A DNA stretch of 64,000 nt, taken from positions 744,001 to 808,000 of the forward strand of contig JAZKUF010000001.1 of the NCBI GenBank assembly GCA_036625225.1, read 5' to 3'. Shown here piece after piece: positions 45,052 through 53,429 of the stretch. Every line of letters begins with the position of its first letter. The first letter of the stretch is position 1. The translations under genes were made by a program, and so were the position numbers. Source of the stretch: Accumulibacter jenkinsii. GTDB taxonomy: Bacteria > Pseudomonadota > Gammaproteobacteria > Burkholderiales > Rhodocyclaceae. The notes beneath the pieces are model-generated. The model saw nothing but the letters and a program-made list of their open reading frames with translations, was not told the origin of the DNA and searched no databases.

Positions 45052-47218
45052 GATAAGTCCTCTCGCTTGCTTCGCGTGCCTGCCGCAGCGTCTTGATCCC
45101 CAACTCGGCGAGCAGGGGCAGCATCTTCAGAAAGACTTCGCCGGTGACGATGGCGTCACCAAGCGCCGTGTGCCGACCGAAAACCGAGACGCCGAAGCGT
45201 TCGGCGATCGCTTCGAGACGATGGCTGGACTGGTTCGGATTGAGCACGGCCGAGAGCAGCAGGGTGTCAAGCACCGGGTGTTCGAAACGCACGCCGGTCT
45301 GTTTCTCCTTCAGCTGCAGAAAGCGCATGTCGAAAGCGGCGTTGTGGCCGACCAGCACGGTGTCGACGCAGAAAGTGTGAAACTCGGGCAGGACGGCGTC
45401 GATGAACGGCTGTCCGACGAGCAGATCGGGCGTGATGCCGTGCACTGCGATCGACTCCTGCGACAGGCGACAACGCGGGTCGATCAGCTGGTCGAAGCAC
45501 TCGTGATGAAGCAGCCGACGGTTCACGATGCGCGTCGCGCCGATCTGGATGATCTGGTCGCCCTGCGAAGGTTGCAGGCCGGTGGTTTCGGTATCGAAGA
45601 CAGTGTAGGTCAGCTCGGCCAGCGAGCAGTCGTCGAGTTCATGGCTCGCCGCCGACCAGCCGAAGAGATCGAAGTCATAGAACTCGGGCCGCTCCCCTTC
45701 GGCGGCGGCAATGATCGCCCGCGGCAGGTCTTTCGGAGCCGCCGCCGCCGGCAGCATGGTGCGAAAAAAGGCCCGATGCGAAACCCGCTCGCGCTGAAAC
45801 CAGATGTCGCCATTGCAGCGTTCGATCACATCGACGACGCTCAGCGGCGACGATTCACCGGCGGTGCTCATCGGATCCTGCAGCCAGCTCATGGCCGCTT
45901 CGTTGTTCATGAAAGTGCCGAGCCACGACAGATCGAGCTGCGCCAGCTGCCCGCTGCGGGTCAGTGACAGCCGCACCTCGCGCACCTCGTATTCGTCCTG
46001 CAGGCGCAGGGCCAGATAGCGCAGGGCCTGCAGCAGCCCGAAGCTGTCCACGCGCAGCCAGAGGCCTTCGTCGACCTGCTCGGTCTTGACCGCCAGCGCC
46101 CGCCGCTCGCTGGCGCGCCGCTCGCCGATCCGCCGCGCCGCCACCGCCAGCAGTTCGCCGCCGAGAATTTCTTCGAGCAGCCAGCGTTCCCGCAGATCGT
46201 TCGAGAAAGCGCTCGCCGCTTTCTCGAACTGCGCCGAGAGCACGGCCGCCTCGTCGCGGATGACGCTCAGGAAGCGGTCGCGTTGCTGGTTCGGCATGTC
46301 GGAAAAGTCGGACAGCATGTCACTCGCCGCGCGCAGGCTGCCGAGCGGTCCGCGGCCGTCCTCGATCAGCGACTGGATCAGCGCATCGCGTCGCGCGTGC
46401 CGTTCGTTGGTACTGGTCACGTCTTCGAGAACGAGCACGAAACCGGTGATCGACACTTCGCCCATCTGGGCATGGTGCGGGCCGTCGCCGCCGAGGACCG
46501 GTGACATGTGGGCGCGCAGCAGTCGCCCGGCGCGTGTCGCGGTGACAAACTGGGTCGAGCCGACGAGGGGTTTGCCGGTCGTCTCGTCCTCCTGGCTCGC
46601 CTGCTGCAGACGTTCGAGGGCATGGCCGATGAGCGCGCGATCAAACACGGTATAGATCGAACGTCCGAGACCGAGCAGTTCGGCCTTGCTGCCGTCGGCC
46701 GCCGCCGAAAGTTCCTGTCTCGCCCGCTGGTTATAGAGCAGCACGCGGCCATCGAGGTTGCAGACGACGACGCTCTGGCTCAGATCAGCCATCAGCGCGG
46801 CCAGTCGGCTACGTTCCTCCTCGAGCGAGGCGCGGGCTTCGCGGGCGCGCTCGGCGACATCGTTCTCACGCGCTTCGCGCAGGGCCAGCAACTGATTGGC
46901 CGCCTGTCCGAGAAGCCGTAATTCGCTGGCCTCCTGCTCACTCACCCGCAACGCACTGTGCGCGAGCGTCGCTGCGAGCTCTTCGGCCATGCGCAGCGGG
47001 GCCCTGAGGTACAGCGCGTAGAACCGGTTCACCCCCCAGCCGGCGGCAGCCCAGGCGGCCAGCGTCAGCACGACCAGGGCGGCAATCCTTTCCTCCGGCG
47101 AGCGTTCGCTGGTGCCAGCTTCGCTGGCCCACATCAGGGCTGCCGTCGCGCCGACCAGCAGCAGCAGGAACAGGCAGACGACCGCCGTCGCCAGCACTTG
47201 CTTGCGCGCGGGCATCAT
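45032..47218 (-). CDS. Membrane PAS / degenerate histidine-kinase / DnaQ exonuclease fusion
   Basis: The 728-aa protein starts with two membrane helices (residues 10-30 and 45-65), a HAMP-like/coiled segment, and a PAS domain (about 135-270). A kinase-like dimerisation region follows, where HELRTPL is replaced by IEDGRGPL (Glu286 where the phospho-His should be), and then an ATPase-like region without N or G boxes. Residues 535-715 are a DEDDh 3'-5' exonuclease: Asp542/Glu544 (FDTETTGL), Asp630 (HNAAFD), His683 and Asp688. All five exonuclease residues are present. Such fusions accompany SSF-type kinases; the coupling of a dead kinase to an active nuclease is odd. Confidence 0.85.
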   Translation of the reverse strand: MMPARKQVLATAVVCLFLLLLVGATAALMWASEAGTSERSPEERIAALVVLTLAAWAAAGWGVNRFYALYLRAPLRMAEELAATLAHSALRVSEQEASELRLLGQAANQLLALREARENDVAERAREARASLEEERSRLAALMADLSQSVVVCNLDGRVLLYNQRARQELSAAADGSKAELLGLGRSIYTVFDRALIGHALERLQQASQEDETTGKPLVGSTQFVTATRAGRLLRAHMSPVLGGDGPHHAQMGEVSITGFVLVLEDVTSTNERHARRDALIQSLIEDGRGPLGSLRAASDMLSDFSDMPNQQRDRFLSVIRDEAAVLSAQFEKAASAFSNDLRERWLLEEILGGELLAVAARRIGERRASERRALAVKTEQVDEGLWLRVDSFGLLQALRYLALRLQDEYEVREVRLSLTRSGQLAQLDLSWLGTFMNNEAAMSWLQDPMSTAGESSPLSVVDVIERCNGDIWFQRERVSHRAFFRTMLPAAAAPKDLPRAIIAAAEGERPEFYDFDLFGWSAASHELDDCSLAELTYTVFDTETTGLQPSQGDQIIQIGATRIVNRRLLHHECFDQLIDPRCRLSQESIAVHGITPDLLVGQPFIDAVLPEFHTFCVDTVLVGHNAAFDMRFLQLKEKQTGVRFEHPVLDTLLLSAVLNPNQSSHRLEAIAERFGVSVFGRHTALGDAIVTGEVFLKMLPLLAELGIKTLRQAREASERTYHARLKY

Positions 47219-47220
47219 CC

Positions 47221-47589
47221 CTACCTCTCCAGCAGCTTGCGCACCTCGGCGAGCAACTCCTTGGTCGAGAAGGGTTTCGTCATGTAGCCATCGGCACCGA
47301 GTCCGAGCCCCTTGCTGACTTCGGTGTCGCGCCCCTTGGCGGTCAACATCAGGATCCGCGTCGCGCCGAGGTCCGGGTCGGCACGCAGGGCCTGGCAGAC
47401 GTCGAAGCCGTTCATCCGCGGCATCATCACGTCGAGCAGCACCAGATCGGGTCGTTCGGCACGCACCTTGGCCAGCGCCGCCTCCCCATCGCCGGCCACC
47501 AGGACCTCGAAACCCTCGCGGCGCAGCAGAAACTCGATCGAAATGACAATATTCTGCTCGTCGTCAGCAATCAGTATTTTTTTGCTCAT
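47221..47589 (-). CDS. Stand-alone receiver-domain response regulator
   Basis: The 122-aa protein is a single CheY-like receiver: acidic pocket Asp9/Asp10, phospho-acceptor Asp53 (LLDVMMPRMNG), Thr in LMLTAKG and Lys in MTKPF. The ATG at 47589 follows GGAG and is chosen over one 15 bases earlier. There is no output domain. It lies between the symporter-kinase and the exonuclease-fusion genes and is the likely phosphate target of the former. Confidence 0.92.
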   Translation of the reverse strand: MSKKILIADDEQNIVISIEFLLRREGFEVLVAGDGEAALAKVRAERPDLVLLDVMMPRMNGFDVCQALRADPDLGATRILMLTAKGRDTEVSKGLGLGADGYMTKPFSTKELLAEVRKLLER

Positions 47590-47626
47590 CAACACTCCGA
47601 TCATGAATGAACCAACCCAGAACCTA

Positions 47627-50386
47627 TTATGAGCCTGCCGCCTCGGCGACCACCGGCACCTGACGCTGCGCGAAGGGCAGGGTAAACCGGAAGGTGGCGC
47701 CTTCCCCGGGAACGCTTTCCACCCACAGCCGGCCGCCGAAGTGCTCGACGATGCGCCGGCTGATCGGCAGCCCCAGGCCGGTACCGGCCGGCTTGGCGGT
47801 CATCGTGTCGCCCACCTGGCGGAATTTCTCGAAAATCAGATCGTGGTCTTCGGTCCGGATTCCCGGTCCGTTATCAGCCACGCTGACCTCGAGGCCATCG
47901 GCCAGGCGGCGCAGCATGACGCGAACCCGGGCCTCGTCCGGCGTCAGGAACTTGGCGGCGTTGGAGAGCAGATTCAGCATGACCTGGATCAGCCGATCGC
48001 GGTCGGCCAGAATCAGCGGCAGATTATCGGGCAGATCGAGCTCGACGTGCGCCCCTTTCTCGCGGAAGAGCTCGCTGGTCGCCGCAACCGATTGTTCGAT
48101 GACTTCCTTCAGGTCGAGTTCGCAGCCGTTCCAGTCGGCTCTGCCCGACTCGATCTTGGCCAGATCGAGGGTCTGGTTGATCAGCCGCGTCAGCCGCTCG
48201 GCCTCGCTGACGATCAGGCCGAGAAAACGCACACGATCGTCGAGATGCATCTTCGGGTCGTCGCGCAGGAGTTCCGAGAAAGCGCGGATCGAGGTCAGCG
48301 GCGTGCGCAGTTCGTGGGTCACCGACGACATGATGTCGTCCTTGACCCGGTCGAGTTCCTGCAGCTGCTGGTTGGCCTCCTGCAACTCGAGCGTCGCCGC
48401 CGTCAGCTCGCGCGACTTGCGTTCGAGTTCGCGGCTGTAGGTCCGCAGCTGCGACGCCTCGTCGAGGATGTGCATCACCTCATCGATGTTCAGCGGCTCT
48501 TCCTTGGCCACCGAGGCGACCATCACGCGCGCCGAAGCGCTGCCGATCGCCCCGGCGAGCAGCGATTCGGCGAACTGCACCAGGCGCGCATCGGCGGCGT
48601 CAAGCACCGCGCCGTCACCGCCGTGCCGGCGCGCATAAGCGGCAAACGCCGACTGCGCCCGGGCCGGGCCGAGAAAACGGCCGACCAGCTCCTGCAGGTC
48701 GCTGACCTTCGCCCGCCCGCGCCAGAGTACGGCGCCGACCGGTCCGGTCTCCTTGAGTGCGTCGACGAAGACCGTTGCCTGCGTCGCCTCGGCAACCATC
48801 GGCGGCCGAAGCAGCGAGACGCCGACATAAGCGCCGATGTTGGCGACGAAGCTCCAGAACAGGCAGTGCGAGATGTCGTTGAGGCCGGTGAGGCCGAACA
48901 GCTGCTGCGGCCGCAGCAGTTCCATGCCGAACAGACCCTGCGTCAGGAAGCCGTCGGGAAGCCAGCCCGAGCGGGCAAACGACGGCAACAGGAGGGTGTA
49001 ACCCCAGACCAGAAAACCGGCCGAGAGGCCGGCAAGGGCGCCGCCACGCGTTCCCCCGCGCCAGTACATGCCGCCGATCATCGCCGGTGCAAACTGGGCG
49101 ACGGCCGAAAAGCTGATCAGGCCAATGGCGACCAGCGCGTACGCTTCGCCAGCCAGCCGGAAGTAAAGGTAGCCGAGCAGCAGGATGACGACGATCGCCC
49201 CGCGACGGATACCGAGCAGCAGGCCCGAGAGGTCCCGTGAATCTTCCAGATGCCGGTGGCGCAGCAGCAACGGCATGACGAGGTCGTTGCAGACCATGGT
49301 CGACAGGGCAATGGTTTCGACGATGACCATCCCGGTCGCTGCCGACAGGCCACCGATGAAGACCAGCAGCACCAGCCCCTCCTGCTGCTGCGACATCGGC
49401 AGCGTCAGGACAAAGGTATCAGCATCGACGCCCTGCCCCGCGAAATGCAGCAGGCCGCCGAGCGCGATCGGCAGCACGAAGACATTGATCAGCAGGAGAT
49501 AGAGCGGAAAGAGCCAGGCCGCGCGCTTCAGATGCGCTTCGTTCACGTTCTCGACGACGGCGACCTGGAACTGGCGCGGCAGAAAAAGCACCGCCATCGC
49601 CGACAGCACGATCAGCGCGACCCAGTCGGTATAGCCTTCGCCCGAAGGGATGGCGGTAGTCAGCGAGCGCAGTTCCGGCTGCAGCGCGACGTGCTCGAAA
49701 ATGTCGCCGAAACCGTCGTACAGGCCATAGGTGACGAACAGGCCGACGGCGACGAAGGCGACCAGCTTGACCCCGGACTCGAGCGCGATGGCGGCCACCA
49801 TGCCCTCATGGCGTTCGGTCGCGTCGAGGTGCCGGGTGCCGAAGACGATCGTGAACGCGGCCAGGATAAGCGCAATGTAGAAGCTGATGTCGGCCACCAC
49901 CGGCATCGTCGGGCTGCGATTCGGCATGACGATTTCCGGATAGCTCAGCAGGAGGCTGACGGTGCTCGAAACGGCCTTGAGTTGCAGCGCAATGTAGGGA
50001 ATGATGCCGACCACGGCGATGATCGTCACCAGCCCGCCGAGCAGGTGGCTCTTGCCATAGCGCGAGGAAATGAAATCGGCGATCGAGGTGATGCGGTTGG
50101 CCTTGACGATGCGGATCATCTTGAGCAGCACGAACCAGCCGAGCGCCATCACCAGCGTCGGCCCGAGGTAGACCGGCAGGAAGCCGATTCCCGACACCGC
50201 GGCGCGCCCGACGCTGCCGTAGAAGGTCCAGGTGGTGCAATAGACGGCCATCGAGAGCGCATAGATGGTCGGGTTGGCAATCAGCGATCGCCCCTGGTCG
50301 GCGCGCTTGTCGCCCCACCAGGCGACGGCAAACAGCAGCCCGAGATAGAGCAGCGAAACGGCGATCAGGACCGGTGCGTCGAGCAT
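47627..50386 (-). CDS. Sodium/solute symporter-type sensor histidine kinase (CbrA/CrbS-like)
   Basis: The 919-aa protein joins about 13 membrane helices of an SSF (sodium:solute symporter) domain (residues 1-480; YLGPTLVMALGWFVLLKMIR, RITSIADFISSRYGKS) to a long linker and a kinase core. His691 in THELRTPL is the phospho-acceptor; the N-box (NLLSNAAKF), G1 (DNGPGI) and G2 (GTGLGLPIS) are intact. This is the architecture of CbrA and CrbS, which sense carbon or acetate flux in gammaproteobacteria. A small membrane protein gene lies upstream and a lone receiver downstream. The substrate is not deducible. Confidence 0.92.
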   Translation of the reverse strand: MLDAPVLIAVSLLYLGLLFAVAWWGDKRADQGRSLIANPTIYALSMAVYCTTWTFYGSVGRAAVSGIGFLPVYLGPTLVMALGWFVLLKMIRIVKANRITSIADFISSRYGKSHLLGGLVTIIAVVGIIPYIALQLKAVSSTVSLLLSYPEIVMPNRSPTMPVVADISFYIALILAAFTIVFGTRHLDATERHEGMVAAIALESGVKLVAFVAVGLFVTYGLYDGFGDIFEHVALQPELRSLTTAIPSGEGYTDWVALIVLSAMAVLFLPRQFQVAVVENVNEAHLKRAAWLFPLYLLLINVFVLPIALGGLLHFAGQGVDADTFVLTLPMSQQQEGLVLLVFIGGLSAATGMVIVETIALSTMVCNDLVMPLLLRHRHLEDSRDLSGLLLGIRRGAIVVILLLGYLYFRLAGEAYALVAIGLISFSAVAQFAPAMIGGMYWRGGTRGGALAGLSAGFLVWGYTLLLPSFARSGWLPDGFLTQGLFGMELLRPQQLFGLTGLNDISHCLFWSFVANIGAYVGVSLLRPPMVAEATQATVFVDALKETGPVGAVLWRGRAKVSDLQELVGRFLGPARAQSAFAAYARRHGGDGAVLDAADARLVQFAESLLAGAIGSASARVMVASVAKEEPLNIDEVMHILDEASQLRTYSRELERKSRELTAATLELQEANQQLQELDRVKDDIMSSVTHELRTPLTSIRAFSELLRDDPKMHLDDRVRFLGLIVSEAERLTRLINQTLDLAKIESGRADWNGCELDLKEVIEQSVAATSELFREKGAHVELDLPDNLPLILADRDRLIQVMLNLLSNAAKFLTPDEARVRVMLRRLADGLEVSVADNGPGIRTEDHDLIFEKFRQVGDTMTAKPAGTGLGLPISRRIVEHFGGRLWVESVPGEGATFRFTLPFAQRQVPVVAEAAGS

Positions 50387-50389
50387 CGC

Positions 50390-50590
50390 TTACCTGAAAC
50401 GGCCTTCGATGGCCCAGGCCATGACGGCGATGACGACGCTCCAGGCGAAAAAGACATAGGCGAAGATCAGCGGCATCCCGAACACTTCGGTCGACCGATC
50501 GAAAATCGCAAGAAGCGGATAATTGAACAGCAGACAACCCAACAGGAAAGCCGCGATCAGTCGGTCTCCAGCCAGTATCCTGCGATGCAT
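50390..50590 (-). CDS. Small two-helix membrane protein, CbrX-like position
   Basis: GGAGG precedes the ATG at 50590. The 66-aa product has two hydrophobic segments (about residues 11-30 and 41-61). Its stop is three bases from the start of the symporter-kinase gene. Pseudomonas cbrA is preceded by a comparable small gene (cbrX), so an accessory subunit role is likely. The longer frame upstream is rejected because its sequence is Arg-rich shadow coding. Confidence 0.75.
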   Translation of the reverse strand: MHRRILAGDRLIAAFLLGCLLFNYPLLAIFDRSTEVFGMPLIFAYVFFAWSVVIAVMAWAIEGRFR

Positions 50591-50997
50591 GTCAGCCTCC
50601 CGTAGCTTGCGTTCGTCTAAGTGGTGGCAGCCGCCGGTCTCGTCCGGCCCTGCTGCCCGGTCGATCAGCCGTCGGCCGACCCTGCTGTGGTTCATCCCTT
50701 GCCGAAGAATTCTCATGATCGGCTCCGCTGCCGACCCGCAGCCCACCCGGCAGCGCCTGCAGCGAGATCGCACCCGGCCCCCGCCAATGGGCATCGTCCG
50801 CATTGTCATCAATCGGCCGCGGCGACGCAATGCCTTTCCATCGCCAGCGATGCGTCCGGAATGAGAGAGCCTGACCCGCTGCGGCCGCGCGCAGGATATG
50901 CAAGTCGGCGGTAAAATGCCGGGCTTTCCCTCTTGTACGATCACCCTCAACCCTCAGCGCCTGCACGACGCGCACCATCACTCAAGGAAATAGCGCC
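50591..50997. promoter_or_regulatory. Divergent gap (407 bp) with -10-like element
   Basis: No gene is supported. TAAAAT at 50912-50917, in the context GGTAAAATGCCGG, matches the context at 18490 and is a plausible plus-strand -10 for the 50998 gene. The minus-strand promoter of the symporter-kinase operon must also lie here but is not evident. Confidence 0.35.
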
Positions 50998-51654
50998 ATG
51001 ACCCTGGACGAAAAGAGCTGGCAGAAAAAGCTTGCCCGCAAACGCAAGGCGCAGGCAAGCCGAAAGACGCTGCCCGAGCACGGCAATCCGCTCGCACCGA
51101 CGCAGGTGGCGCAAAGGCCGATCCACGATTCGCTGGTGGCGAGCGAGCTCTTCGCCCATGGCATCGGCCTCGCCGCCCTCGCCCGCAGGCTGCCCGACGG
51201 CAACATCGCCCTCGCCGCCTTTCTCGTGGATATCTACTGCCTCGGGGTCAAGAACGCTTTCTATCGCGTCGTTTCGCCCGAACACTGGACGCAGTTCTTG
51301 CATCACGCCCCTTTCGAAGCGATCGCCCCCCCCTGTCTGCGCAAGCTCGTCGAAGGCGCCGTCGCTTATGCCCGGGATCTCGGCCTGCCGGCGCATGCCG
51401 ACTACGCCCGCGCGGCGCAACTGTTCGGGACCATCGACGCTGCCGAGTGTCCGCGAAACTACGTGTATGGTCAGGACGGCAAGCCGTTCTACGTCAGCGG
51501 GCCGAATGAAACCCCGGCGCAATCGCGGCGCATCCTCAATACCTTGTCGCGTCGACTCGGTGCGGACGGCTTCCACTACATGGCCCAGGTCAGCGCAGCG
51601 GACCTGATCGGGCAGATTGCCGACGACGAGCCGGAACAACTCGGGCCACGTTGA
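50998..51654 (+). CDS. Conserved protein of unknown function (218 aa)
   Basis: AAGGAAAT precedes the ATG. The protein is soluble, with a basic N-terminus (KKLARKRKAQASRK) followed by a helical domain containing LVDIYCLGVKNAFYRVV and a later ECPRNYVYGQDGKPFYVSGPNE segment. The conserved-looking Cys, Tyr and Gly residues suggest a real family, but I recognise none. It stands alone, with its own promoter region upstream. Confidence 0.7.
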   Translation: MTLDEKSWQKKLARKRKAQASRKTLPEHGNPLAPTQVAQRPIHDSLVASELFAHGIGLAALARRLPDGNIALAAFLVDIYCLGVKNAFYRVVSPEHWTQFLHHAPFEAIAPPCLRKLVEGAVAYARDLGLPAHADYARAAQLFGTIDAAECPRNYVYGQDGKPFYVSGPNETPAQSRRILNTLSRRLGADGFHYMAQVSAADLIGQIADDEPEQLGPR

Positions 51655-51733
51655 CCCCGCGGGTCGCTCTTGATACGCCGGCCGGCATGTAACCATCGCT
51701 GTTTATTGCACCGCCAACCGGGAGAAAAAGACC

Positions 51734-52198
51734 ATGCCAAAGAAATACCTGATCCGCCGCGACACGCCAACCTGGACCCTGCAGGTATGGCTGTCGTTCG
51801 GCCTTGCCGTTGCTGCCTGCACGATTGGCGTCTGGAACATGCCGAGCCAGGAACTCGACCGCGCCTTTCTGGCGGTCGGCTTCTGCTTCTGCCTCTTCGC
51901 CTCCTTTACCCTCGCCAAGATGATTCGGGACAACCGCGACGAGCAGATCGACACCAGCGCCTGGGTGATCACGGTCTGGGTGGGTTTCGCGCTGGCCGTG
52001 ACACTCACCGCCTGGGGACTCTTCCGGATGGCGATCGGCGACTGGGAAAAAGGCTACATGGTCGTCGCCTGGCTTTTTCTGATCAACACCGTCTTCAGCG
52101 TCGCGAAACTGGTGCGCGACAAGCAGGAAGCGGATTTGATCGAGGGCGTCGCCGACAGCGGACAGCGATCCCTCACGGACGGCACGGCGGAAAACTGA
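51734..52198 (+). CDS. YiaA/YiaB-family inner membrane protein
   Basis: The 154-aa protein has four hydrophobic segments arranged as two repeats of the YiaAB two-helix domain (about residues 15-62 and 77-126), each followed by a short basic loop (KMIRDNRDEQ and KLVRDKQEAD). GGGAGA lies before the ATG. The function of this family is unknown. It has no obvious operon partner. Confidence 0.82.
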   Translation: MPKKYLIRRDTPTWTLQVWLSFGLAVAACTIGVWNMPSQELDRAFLAVGFCFCLFASFTLAKMIRDNRDEQIDTSAWVITVWVGFALAVTLTAWGLFRMAIGDWEKGYMVVAWLFLINTVFSVAKLVRDKQEADLIEGVADSGQRSLTDGTAEN

Positions 52199-52256
52199 AG
52201 GGCGCGCTCGACCCGCTTCTCGTCGGACGCTGAGGCCAGCCGTTCGCTGGCTCCGC

Positions 52257-52736
52257 TTACTGCTTGGTCCTGACGAAAGCCTCGTGGTTGGCGAGCGCCC
52301 GCGCCTTGCTGGCGGCGATTCCGGTCAGCGTTCGCTGCAGACGGGCGTGCAGGATCTCGAGTTGACGGCAGAGCGATTGCTCGGCGGTGCTGCCCTCCTC
52401 GCGCACGCCGCCGGCCGCACGCGCCGCCTCGACGTAATGGCGGCAGGCATCGGGCAGGTAGCGGGTAACCATTTCCTGAATGAAAAAGGTTTCTTCGACC
52501 CCGATGTCGCTCGCATCGGAGTCGGCCAGCGCCACGATCGCCCGCGCGAGCGTTTCCTTGATCGCGGCGAGCGCCCCCAGCGCAGCGGGCGGCAAATCCC
52601 CGGAGACCTTTGCGAGGTAGGCGTCGAGCAGCGCAACATCGCGCGTCAACTCACCGGCGCAGCCGTTCTGGGTGGCCCGGTGCGCCCTCCTTTGCCATGC
52701 ATTGAGAGGGCAAAGGCGACCGGACTCAGCCGCCAA
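52257..52736 (-). CDS. Helical protein of unknown function (start uncertain)
   Basis: The longest frame begins at TTG (52736), overlapping the end of the YidB-like gene, so translation may be coupled. A downstream in-frame TTG would give a shorter product. The sequence is all-helical (LDAYLAKVSGDLPPAALGAL, then FFIQEMVTRYLPDACRHYVEAA). The regular helix pattern supports coding. No family is recognised. Confidence 0.5.
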   Translation of the reverse strand: MAAESGRLCPLNAWQRRAHRATQNGCAGELTRDVALLDAYLAKVSGDLPPAALGALAAIKETLARAIVALADSDASDIGVEETFFIQEMVTRYLPDACRHYVEAARAAGGVREEGSTAEQSLCRQLEILHARLQRTLTGIAASKARALANHEAFVRTKQ

Positions 52737-53313
52737 ACTGCCGGCTCAGACCGGCAACGCTGGCCACGAGTTGATCGAGGTCGGGCATCTCACCGTTCGG
52801 CGTGACGCGATCGACCACTTCCGGCAGCAGCTGCGACAGCCCTGTGGCGGTATCGGCTTCGCTGACCCCGACCCGACGAGCGATCTGTGACAGCGTGTCG
52901 CTGCCGAAGACCTGGCCGATGGCCTCGGGCGAGATCGGCAGGTTCTGGCCGCTACCCACCCACGAAGCGGCCTGCTCGGCAAAACCCGCCCGCTGGAACT
53001 GTTCGAGCAGCCCGCCCAACCCGCCCAACCCACCCACTCCACTCGCGCCACCCGTTCCTCCCGATCCACCGAGCAGGCCACCGAGAGCGGCACCCACCAA
53101 GCCGCCCGCGCCGGCGTTCCCGCCGCCGAGCATGCCGCCGAGCACGTTGGCGAGTCCTCCGCCGCTACCGCCCTGGCGGTTGATCAGCATTTCCAGAACG
53201 ACCGGCAGCAGCGACTTCAGCAAACTGCCGCCGCCCAGCCCGCCGCCGGGCGCCTGCGCCGCGCCAGTCGATGCTCCCAGAAGATTGCCCAAAATGCCAT
53301 CAAGGGGTCCCAT
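52726..53313 (-). CDS. DUF937/YidB-like protein with Gly-rich centre
   Basis: AAGGAG sets the start at 53313 (195 aa). The N-terminus (MGPLDGILGNLLGAS) and the C-terminal DUF937 part (SPEAIGQVFGSDTLSQIARR, then LSQLLPEVVDRVTPNGE) match the YidB family. A Gly-rich stretch with GGLLGG-type repeats fills residues 35-105. The function of YidB is unknown. It is divergent from the TIR gene. Confidence 0.85.
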   Translation of the reverse strand: MGPLDGILGNLLGASTGAAQAPGGGLGGGSLLKSLLPVVLEMLINRQGGSGGGLANVLGGMLGGGNAGAGGLVGAALGGLLGGSGGTGGASGVGGLGGLGGLLEQFQRAGFAEQAASWVGSGQNLPISPEAIGQVFGSDTLSQIARRVGVSEADTATGLSQLLPEVVDRVTPNGEMPDLDQLVASVAGLSRQFGG

Positions 53314-53429
53314 TCGATACTCCTTCTGTGTTGAATTACGGATTTTAGTATTATCGATGATACGCAGTCCCATGGCTTGTCGCGGATCGCTTTGTGCGCA
53401 GACTCACTTGATTCAACAAGGAGGATGAA
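53314..53429. promoter_or_regulatory. AT-rich divergent promoter region
   Basis: The gap between the YidB-like and TIR genes contains AT-rich bases around 53340-53365 (TTTTAGTATTATC) that can supply -10 elements. AAGGAGG precedes the TIR start. No precise promoter is assigned. Confidence 0.35.
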
